This document shows positions 35,676-46,600 of a DNA stretch of 64,000 nucleotides, one piece after another. The notes under the pieces are model-generated. The model had not been told where the DNA came from. It saw only the letters and a program-made list of their open reading frames with translations, and searched no databases. The position numbers were made by a program, and so were the translations under genes. The DNA is from Heliocidaris erythrogramma. Lineage: Eukaryota > Echinodermata > Echinoidea > Camarodonta > Echinometridae. Position 1 is the stretch's first letter. Every line of letters starts with the position of its first letter. The stretch lies in the NCBI GenBank assembly GCA_025617745.1, contig CM046873.1, forward strand, positions 32,931,101 to 32,995,100, in the 5' to 3' direction.

Positions 35676-36864
35676 TGGCAGGAGATGAATCATTTCACTA
35701 CAATGTAGCTCGTGCAGTATCATACGGTCATTATGGATAATAGCAGTCTATAAAAGTATACAAATAAAAGCAAACACACAAACAAACAAACTATGGTAAA
35801 CAGTGAGGGGGGAAAAGCAAAACATGTCTTTGTAGAAGCTCTCCGAGTGCTGGTCATGGGTGTGGGGAAAGAGAGAAAGAGTGACGGGAGAGCTGGAGAG
35901 AGATCGAGAGTGCGCGATCGCAATGCAGTGAACGAATCTCAGTGCTTGTGTGCTTGCGTTACGGTCATTGTATGGTAACATGTGCGGGATGAGCTTCGTG
36001 CATGGGCAGATTAATGATACACTGCGAAAGACAAGAAAAACATCAAATAATAAGTTCAAGAGTCTAGGAATGATGAAATCATCATCGTTAGCAGATATCT
36101 GAGCAACATTATCGTGAAAAAGAGGTATTTTACATCATTTGAGGCTGAAATTAGTCATTTCGTATTCGTTCGGATTTCAAAATATTGTTTGCGCCTTGTG
36201 CAAGCCTAGCGACTGAAACTTGGTCGGCGCGCGGAAAATTCAAATTTACCATATTTGGGTTAGAAGTTGTGTAACTGTACTAATTGCTAACGTAATCGAG
36301 CAAACATAATTATAGCTAGTTTAAGGTCATTTAGCGGCGTTTACGTACGGTTTGGCGTCAGAAGAACTGTCTACTTTGGTGCTGGATTTCTGCATTTTGG
36401 AGGCTCTTTTTGAAGCAGGAAATTGGTGAATTTGATTGTGTCATTAATTAAGTTTGATTTATTGCCATTTTTGACCTTGGATTTGTAATATTAAAAAAGT
36501 GAAATTTTTGGCTTGGCGAGCCTACATCTACTGTAGGTTGAGTATTGCTACCTTCATGCTAGCTGCATCAGACACTGTCACGCTTTCCTAGTTTCCGTTT
36601 TCTTTCTTTTTCCTTCTTTTCTCCATTCCTTTTTCACTTTTTTCTTTCCTTTACTTTCTCGTTTTCCACCCTTTTATTTTTTTTCACTCCGAAAATTATT
36701 GGGGGGCAACTTGGGGGGGGGGGGGGGGGGCAAATGCCCCCCATTGGTGCCGCCACTGACTACTATACTACTACTACTACTACTACTACTACTTAGCCTA
36801 ATGATGATAATAGGCCCTAATGATAATCAATGATGACAATATCAATAGTTCTAATAATGATAAC

Positions 36865-37111
36865 AATAGTAATTATGATACTAATAATAGTAATATAATA
36901 ATGATATTAGGGTCTTCTCTATTACCATTAAAGCTATCAATTGTGATGATCATGATGATGATCCACATGATAATCATGAAGTCTTCTTGAAATGCTTTGA
37001 GTGCCTTATAAGGCAGCTCGGCTAAAGCCAGGGTAATATTGGAGCGCCTTGAGCACCATTGGTGGATACGAGCGCTATATAAATACCCAATATTATTATT
37101 ATTATTATTAT
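36865..37111 (+). repeat. SINE/LINE 3' tail with (ATT)n
   Basis: Ends in GGGTAATATTGGAGCGCCTT, then GCGCTATATAAATACCC and an (ATT)n tail. The GCGCTATATAAATA end is common to CR1/L2-type LINE and SINE tails. A closely similar tail occurs on the minus strand at 51846-51900. Confidence 0.65.
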
Positions 37112-37651
37112 ACATCTTGGCAAGTGGTCATGCCACTGGGCCCTGACCTCCAAAAGTTTGGGTACCCCTGTAATGAGAACTGAGTTCTCACAATCACCCA
37201 CAGCAGTTCACTATCATCGGATTTGTGGCACTGCAACAATATGGTATCAAACTGAAGTTGACACCAGTTTAACATACGTGTACATATATATTAACCCCTT
37301 CCATGCCACCAGACTTTTGAGCAATTGTCAAAAATGCACATTCAAGAGTTAAATATTGACTTTCAAAGAGTTTTTTATTGAGCAAACTGGGCAAAGATAT
37401 ATTACATAGGAATAAACATTATACTGATGGCACAGGTATGAGGAACATTTTTCAAGCCACTGAGCCTAAACAAAATGTTCAACACTCAATTTACCGCCCA
37501 AGGCATGGTAGGGAGGGGTTAAAGTAATTGATGTTAAATGAATTTAAAAAAAAACACTTCTGAGACCAGTGCAGGTCTTCTTTCCTTTCTTCCCCTTTTC
37601 ATTTTCAACCTTTGATAATTTCATGGGTTTTTTTTTTCTCTGCTCCAACAG
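37112..37651. other. Upstream region or intron before the first clear transglutaminase exon
   Basis: No coding sequence. It ends with a T-rich tract and CTCCAACAG acceptor at 37651, which implies an exon further upstream. Confidence 0.4.
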
Positions 37652-40600
37652 TACCCCAATGGAAACCGCTTCTGAGACCGGTGCGGGTATTATGTCGCCC
37701 CCTTCCCCAGGTCGCTCTGTCAATGTCGCAGAGGCTGAGAAGGAATATCTCGGTGAGGCAGACACCACGGATGCCCCAGCCAGCCCTAATCAACTTGCAG
37801 TATCGGACTTCAACTTTGAGGTAAATCATACAATGTCATTTAGCCTGGGAGGTTACAGGCACACCCCCCAATGAATTCCTTGAGCCCCAAGGTTCCCCAA
37901 GGTTAATCTGTTGACTACTGAACTCTCTCAGTCCCATAGACTTAATACAGGGACTACTCGGTTCCAGCAGACAATGGGTTAAAGTTCCCCCAAATTAGAT
38001 TATGGTAATTCACTGCTTAATAATAATTGTACAGGTATCAATTCAGTAGAGAATTAGGATACCAAGTTTCAATATTTCGATTTAAATAAAAATGATGAAT
38101 AATGAAATATGAGACATATAACAGTGGCCGATCCAGGAATTGAAAATAGGGGTGGCGCCAGCGGAGAGGCAGCGGAGGGTGTGGGAGGGGGTATCTCCCC
38201 TTCCACGGTAAAAATCACAAAACAGAAAAATTAAAGGGGTGGCGCGCACCCTTGGCGCCCCTGTATAATCTCATGTATTAATCTCACTTTTATTTTGGAA
38301 TATATCAGGAGCTGTAAATAGAAGGAGTGGCATCAAGCTGCTCTCTAGCTTTGAGCCCATGCTCGAAGCCCCTGAAAAGTTGCGCTACTCCGCAACTGTT
38401 ACCAGATGGTTAGATAAAAGAGCTCATGAATTATCAGGGTTTCAAACTCCTACTTCAGAAAATGGTATCTCGGCAATTCTCAATTGTCGAACGTGTAATG
38501 AGTTGAACGAGCGAACACAAACTTATGTAATTTCATACCTTTTGCAACTGCAAAAATACGAAAAGCACGTGAAAGCATGCACTAGCGAAGTACTTTATAT
38601 CGAAGATTGTAAATCATGGATTAAATGACGGGACATTAAAACATGTGAAAATGATTGGAATATCCTAATATATTGAGTTTTTGTCAGGATTTAATTTTCA
38701 TTTCACCGACGCTGGCACACAAATTATAGGAAGAGCGGAGTACTTACTTTGAAAAATTGTTCGATGCACTATTCCCAACACAATCCCCACATAAATTCTA
38801 CAATTTATACAGAAATTTGGCCGGTAATTTGATAAACTGCGAAACTGGTGCCTGGCCTCCGAATTTCCCCGCAGTGGAAGAGCGGCTCGTCGCATGGAAC
38901 TTCAAAGCCAAGTGGAATAATACGCATCCATTGTTAAGCTTTAGAACTCACGCATACGTTTGCACAAGAGTTTCCACTCCTTCTATTTACAGCTCCCTGG
39001 ATATATTAAGGTACAAATGAGAATAATAATAATGGTTTATTTGCCCAAAATTTTACTACAAAGCATTGTTTATAATTATATTTGTGTTTGAGTGCTACCC
39101 ATCTGGCTTAATATCCCATCTATCCTCTCTCTGTCTTGTGTCTTGTATACGTATAGACATGATGCCAGTGTAAATATACTGTTTTTTTCCTCTTTCTCTC
39201 TCCCTTTCTCTCTCTCTCTCTCTCTCTCTCTTCTTCTCTTTTTTGACAACACAGTTGAATAGGAACAGGGAGCAGCATCACACCTCCGACTATGAGATCA
39301 AGAATCTCTTTGTCAGGCGAGGTCAAGCCTTCGACATTGACGTGACATTCAACCGGGCTCCCAAGACTGAGGTTTTCATGCTGGAGTTGACTGTTCGTGG
39401 TAAGTAACAGTCATGTGACATCTTATTGGGCAATGATGTAGTCGAGGCTGCCGAGTCACAAAGCTGCTTAAAAAAATACTTTGAATGTATGTATACGTTA
39501 TGTACACTTGACTCGAACCAGGGCCAAATGTTCTTGCCAGTTGACTGTGACTGAAGTTTGACCTTAAATTTTCAGGAAAGTTAGAAGTTCCTTATTTATC
39601 TGTCATACCATACCAACTTTCCTTGCTGTTAAGATAACAGAATGATTTTTTAATGATTTAATAACAAAGACACAGAATCTTGGGTATACCATCCTCCTAA
39701 CATTTGGTTTCTTTTGGCAGGAGCTAAGGTGTCGTCTATCAACCGTGGCACTGTGATTCGCATACCCTTCCACCGATCCCAGCAAGAAAATTTTGGCGGA
39801 TGGGGGATCCGTATCGGATCTGTGGAAGGTGCTAAGTACTCCCTGGTTGTCGAATGCCCCGCTGATGCCATCGTCGGCCGATACAACGTTGCTGTCCTTG
39901 TGAAGGATACAGAGGAGGCCGGTATGATAATGCTTAAAAGCTTGTAACATACTGATGATAGTAGTAGTATTTATAATAATGAAAAAAGAAAACTAAAAAC
40001 AATAAAAATAATGATAATAATATTAATAATTATTATAAGAATGAAAATAATAACTCTTTTTCCAGCATTAGGGGGAATCCTTTTATCTCAGCCTATTGTA
40101 AGCATTCCCCTTAACGCACGGTTTCTTTCCCCGTAACGTCGAATTTCTATTGTGATGGAATAAACCTATTGTTAGGATTCCCCCAACGTAGGAAATAATG
40201 TTGTAATGACAATAATAATAATAATAATAATAAATAATAGTACTGATAATAATGATGATGGTAATTATGATAATAATGACAATAATAATAGTAATACTGA
40301 TATATTAATAATGATAATGACAATAACACAGTTAATAATTATCATAACACTATGAACACGATGACAAAGAGAGCGGACAAAATATACAGCTCCTCATTGC
40401 TCTGGTAGACAAAAGAACATCCCTTCATTGCTATTATGTGAAATAAGTAGAACAGGTGAATATGCATGTGACACCTGTCCTACATATTTTTACATAATAG
40501 CAATGAAGGGATGTTCTTTTGTCTACCAGAGCAATTGTGGAAGGTACAATGAGGAGCTGTATATTTTGTCCGCTTTTTGTTCGCCATGTTCATAGTGTAA

Positions 40601-43600
40601 TCATCATCATCATCATCCATGTCTATTTATCAGTTATTGCATCTGCCTCTATTCGCTCCCGAAGTGGAAATCATTACCCTGGTTTTTATCATGAGCGCGA
40701 TTCAAACTTTTCTTAACCACAGAACCGAGGTATTTCCGACAGGAGAACCCTATCTATGTACTCTTCAATGCCTGGTGTCGCGAGGATGGTGTGCACATGG
40801 AGGGGGAGGTTGAGAAGTGGGAATATGTGCTCAACGACAATGGATTTGTCTTTATTGGATCTGCTAGGCCGGGGGGACAGTACGCCAGGCCTTGGGTCTT
40901 CGGCCAATTTGAGGACACCGTCATCAATGTTATCTTCGACCTCCTCGAAAAGTAAGTTTGGCATACCTCATATCAGTGTAGATATCTAATATTTATTGTG
41001 GATTCCTAAAATTTTTGTTTAAATAAAAGCTTTTCTTGATATATGCTGATAGAAAACACTTATATGTTTATGCCCTCCATAGTAAGAGCAGAGGACTAAA
41101 TTAGCTTAGCGCAATGTGATAGCATGTAAAAACGCTGGAAAGATGCAAGTGACAGAGTTATTAAAAATCAATATTTTTAAAAAATTTTATTCCATAGAGG
41201 CAGAACCAAAATATTAGGATGCAGAATTAGTATTTAACTCTATTTACACAAGCAAAATAATATGAAAACTTTTATTCAGATAAGTCTGATTGTAATTTTA
41301 GATACTTATAATAATAATACCTGGCATTTATAATGTGCTTTTCCCATAGTGGCCCAAAGTGCTCACAATTACAGATATATTATTACCCCGGTCATTGGAT
41401 TCTGTCATGCCCGCACACAATGTATGCACATTCTCCACTCCCTGGGGAGTATTCCAGCAATGGGCAGTACAGTAACGCTGACGTTGCTAAGCAAACGACA
41501 TTAACTTTCGCATCCTACCGGGTACCCATTTAACACCTGGGTGGAGAGTGGCAAATGCAGATTAGCGTCTTGCCGAAAGACGCTAGTGCTGCGGTGGGAT
41601 TCGAACCCCGGACCTCGTGGTTCACAGTCCGGGTACTTGTCCACTGATCCACAACACTGACAGAACCAACAATTTTGCTCTTTGCGGCTTTCCCGCGTCT
41701 TTTTTACGTACCATAACATGTCGCTAAGCTACCTTAGTAGGAGCACAGGACATCGTCATCAACGTCGCCTTTGACCTTCAAAAGTAAGTAGGGTGTACCT
41801 GGGGAACGTTTCATCAAGTCTTTTGTCAGTGATTTTTACCGACAAATTTGCTCTCTGCCAATCAGATGCAAGGATTTCAGTAGCTTATAACAGTTGTCGG
41901 TGAAAAATCACTGACAAAACACTTGATGAAACACTGCCCAGGGGTGGTGTTCTGAAAAATGTTATCTTTCTTCAGTTAGTAAAAACAGTCTATTGTCAGA
42001 TAACAAATAAAAAATTTGGACAATGTCTGTGCAAAGCTGGCTGCATTTGTGCATACTTCATAATAAGGGACATCCGCGGAGGCACCAATAATAAGTGTTT
42101 ATTCTGTTTATTTTCAGTTTGTTTATGACTATTAACATAATTTTCCTAAACGCAAAAGGTGACATAGTTTTCAGAATAAGACCCTTGGTATCAGTTTAGA
42201 TTTCTAATTTTTGTTAATATGTAAAAACCTCTTACTATAGCTGGTATGAAGCACTCTCAGATATCTAGATGTATTTTGTAAATGCCTGTTTATTTGTGTA
42301 TCTGTTTAACCCATTTGGGCAGTTAAGCCCAGTTAATTTTTAATAAATAAAAAAAATAAACCATACGAAAAATGGTCTGTTTCAGATGGATAGGAAATTA
42401 AACGCCAAACACCGGACTAATTAAATGTTGGGCAAGAGTGCTTTTAGTCATTCCATTGTAGAGGTGTTGTAGTTGAGTTGTTTTAACACTTAACTGGAGA
42501 TTTGATTATTGTAGGTTCAAGCCCTGTGTCACTTTTTGGCAAGTCATTAGTCTGCATTTACCGCTCTTCACCCAGGAGTTAAACAGGGAGGGCTTATCTG
42601 GTAGGAAGGAATCTGTTAGTGTGGAATTGCCTCCAGCACTTACTTTTGGATGCTCTGGAACTTTGAGCAATCACTCATGTTTAGCCTTATATGATGTATT
42701 TTCTTATGGCAGATACATCCGTGAAAATTCTCGACGTGACCCAGTCATCGTCTCGAGGAAGTTCACCCATCTCATCAACTACATGCCCGAGTATGGCATG
42801 CCAGTGACCAGGGTTGGAGTACTTGTTGGGAACTGGAGTGGAGACTATGAAGATGGTAGGCTTAGGTCTTGTTCACATATGCAGCAATAAATCGCCTCAT
42901 AAAACAGCCGCGGTTTTTTTGTGTATTAAATGAATGGCAAGTGGAGATGCATGACGCAACAAAGGTACCTACGCTTACTCACTTAACCCACATTCTACGG
43001 GAACCGGGTGGCTCCTGTATTAAGCCTATGAGAGTTAAAGTATATAGTAGGCAACAGGTTAATACCTGTGTGATAAGATGCAGAAATGTAAAGCGCACTT
43101 ATTCTTCAGGCGGTTATCCTTGTCATATTTGAATGAGCTTTTAAAATCATTATAGGAAATGTTGAGTACTTGACGGGGGGTCACAATGAGAAGGTCAGCA
43201 GATATGTGACATGCACTTTTGCCATATTTCTCTACTTTTTGTGCATTTATTCAGAGTAACTTGCAATCAAACTTGGATTCCTTCTAATCAATAATCTTTC
43301 CCAAAAAATAGGTGTAAGCCCCGCCAAGTGGACTGGCAGCACAAAGATCTATGAGAAGTTTGCGGAGTCAGGCGGACAGCCGGTCCAGTACGGCCAGTGC
43401 TGGGTTTTCAGTGGCGTTCTCAACACAGCCATGCGCTGTCTCGGCATTCCCTGCCGAAGCGTTACCAACTTTGCCTCTGCTCACGACACAGATATCAGCA
43501 TGACCATCGACTCTGTGTATGACTCCGAGACGACCGAAGAGGTTGGTACACTTTACAAACAGCCTAGTGGTTTACAAAAAATTATCACAAATCTATATTC

Positions 43601-46600
43601 AAGTGTCATTTTGAGTTTCATGTCTGTGTTTTTTCATTGTTAAATTTTTCATGGGAATAAGGTTTACAATGTAGGCATATGTACCAGCTTTTGCTTCAGT
43701 AAGAAATAGCAATTTTTGCTGCCCACAGCATGGAAAAGCTTAAATTTTCTTGTCATTTCAAAATCGTAGATGAATTGATATTTCTTGTAGTATTTTGATT
43801 TGCTTTTCGTTTACATTTTTTTCTAAACTGAATTACATAAGGCTTTATGGTCCCACTATGGAGATTACTTTATTTGACCGAACCACAATAACTTTGTACA
43901 TGTATGCTACTTTGTCACATCTCTTGCCCTCCTTGTGGGGAAAATTCAACCAGATCAATAGCATCTCGGATTCCCGGAAGCGCAGCGAGAGAATAGTCAT
44001 GGCGCCTTCGGCGAATCGAGGGAATGTTCCTGAATGTTGAAGGAGAAGCTGAAAGATTCCAAATAAATCAGGACACTGAAGCGATTTCATGAATGCAAAG
44101 TCTGGTTCAGTATCTGTTAGGACGAGAGAAGGAAATATGACCAAACAACACACTGCGTAATTGTAATTTCTACTAACAACAACAAACTTTGCCCGGTAGG
44201 CTGTGTCTCGCCCTTAACTATTGTATTATCGCCAAAACCCATATTGTTGTCACTAAACAGTAGTGGGTCTACGATTATCGGAGTGGAGGGGGGGGGGGGG
44301 GGGAGGCATGCACAGCCACAGGACGGTGTCCTCATCCCTCTCAGCAGGAAATTGATAGCCACCGACATTGACATGACTATGGATTTTGCTTTGTTATTGT
44401 CACATGACCTTGACATTACCTTTGTCATTGTCTCTGACCTTCACATTACCTTTGTCATTGTCACTGACCTTCACATTACCAATGTCATTGTCTCTGTCCT
44501 TGTGTACAGGTAGAGTATTTGAGCAATGATTCTGTGTGGAACTTCCACGTCTGGAATGAGGCTTATTTTGCGCGTCCTGACCTGATCCCTGGAATGGGCG
44601 GATGGCAGGTCATCGATGCTACTCCGCAAGAAAGCAGCGAAGGTAAGCCTCTCTTCCGATCACTTATAACGGTTGTACACCACATGCTCCAGCGACATTT
44701 GCTCCACGGTCAAATTTTTAATTCAACCCAATACTTCAAACCCAAATGCAACATCCGTGGAAAATCATAATTTCATGGCAAAGAGGTTGAACCAGGGGTT
44801 GCGGATCCAGGATTTTGTAAAGGGGCGGGGGCACATAAATGCAGGTTTGTCAACTTTTGGAAAAAGGGAGAGGTGACAAAAATTGTTTCCGTCTGACCTC
44901 AAAAATTTGTCCAGTTTCCCTCCATAATTCTCTGGCAAGCGGAAAAAATAAAGGTTTTTCATTCTTAAAGTGGGGGGCACAATCGAAAAAAGGGCGGATC
45001 CTGTATGGTCAAAATGCATACTTCTTCCGAAAGAGGTGGGCACAGGCCAGATGTGCCCCCCCCAGATCCACCACTTTAGGACATAGAGCTGGTAAAATAC
45101 CCCTATGACCTTGTTTGGGCAAAATAATATAAAACTGATTCGGGTATGTCGAATGACAAAATTTTATTTAATGATGTCACTGTGATGACCATTATCTTTT
45201 GCGTTCCGGATGCTCTTTTCATTTATGCTGATCATTGCAATAGCCTATTACATGTATATCTGAATCATATACTACCACATACATGTACGACTGGAAAAAC
45301 AATTACTGTATTGAGCGGGAGGGAATGGTATTTTAAAAATGTTCTTCTAACCCTATATGGGCGAAAGGTACATGTATGTATTTATGATATTCAATGACCC
45401 AGAATCTAATTTCAGATATATATCTGGCCCTTCAGACAAAATACAATGAAACCTGTATAGAAAGACCACTCAAGGGAGACAAGAAAAGTCTTTATGAGCA
45501 AATGGTCTTTGTGTACAGGTTCCTTTTAATTATACATTTTTCAATGAGAAATACTTGGCATGCGAAACAAAACTTGTGGTCTTTCTAAACAGGTGGTCTT
45601 TCTAATTTACAGGTGGTCACTATAGCGTTGGTTTGACTCTATATGGTTAAGAACCCTTGGTCTACATATTTTTTTTTTTCTTCTATTATTTACTATTTTC
45701 CTCACTCCTTGCAGGTATGTTCCAGACAGGCCCTGCTCCTGTCACCGCCATCAAGCAAGGATTGACTTACCTGAACTATGACACCAAGCAAGTCTCTTTC
45801 TTATACATTTGTGTATATCTGTTTCTTATACATTTACGTATATACTTTTTTTATAAAGTTACGATTAGTTTAACAATAACCGATATAAGCTACTGAAATC
45901 CTTGCATCCGATTGGCTCAGAGCAACTTTGTCATGGAAATGTGGCACTTGTTATTGATAACAAGTTTTATGAAACGGGCCCCTTCTGGCTTAACATTGAA
46001 GATCTAAACCACCTTAATAAGATAAAGTTGAGTTCTGGTCATGCAATTACTTTGTGAAACTGTCGCAAAGCAATTGGGAAAGGTTAATCATGTCTACATA
46101 AGAATTGTTGTATACTGTGAGGTTTGGGAATCCTCAAAATTCCAAATGATGTGTAGGCCATAGCTAGTTTTAGTCATGCGAATGGACATTGCCTGTAATT
46201 GGTCAGTTATTTCATGGAGCCTCAATATATAGTTCCTGAGTTGATTTTGTACCTGGTGTTGTTTATGTCAGTCTTACGTCTTTTTTCTCCTGTGGAATAA
46301 TATTATTTTTAACATCGTATGCGTAAATATGCATGTAAGTCTGTAAGTCTGTGATCTAGAATATGCACCCATGCACGTCACAACTATCTCTTTGTAATAG
46401 CTATGGTGAAGGACAACCCATGTCCTCACATCGGAAGTCATAGTTTGACATCTCTGTTTCTTGTCTCTTTTGCAGGTTCACTTTCGCAGAGGTCAATGCC
46501 GACCGCGTCAATTGGATAGCGACAAAGAAAGCCTCTGGCCCACCGGACATGAAAGTGTTCAGCACCAACCCTAACTCAGTGGGAAAGTTCATCAGCACTA

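Larger units (their letters stand above)
31859..36758. mobile_element. hAT-type element, ~4.9 kb, degenerate
   Basis: It starts CAGTGGCGGCACCAGGATTT and ends GGTGCCGCCACTG, the terminal form of hAT transposons. The flanks ACTACTAC and ACTACTAT lie in a (TAC)n tract and match at 7 of 8 bases, the hAT duplication length, though a microsatellite makes this weak. Inside are a broken minus-strand transposase tail (33967-34438), a large foldback (32277-34012) and diverged direct repeats near 35334 and 35794. A 195-bp relative at 55805-55999 keeps only the ends. Confidence 0.75.

Noticed and set aside
38359..39020. Open frames of 87-89 codons inside the 690-bp TIR element
   Set aside because: No start context, splice signals or recognisable domain, and the element looks non-autonomous.
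41595..41655. A functional tRNA gene
   Set aside because: There is a perfect B box, but the head continues into a SINE body and tail shared with other copies. No cloverleaf with proper acceptor stem was found.
44765..45108. Overlapping open frames of about 90 codons on both strands between transglutaminase exons
   Set aside because: They lie in an intron with repeat-like sequence. Neither has plausible splice signals or a recognised domain.
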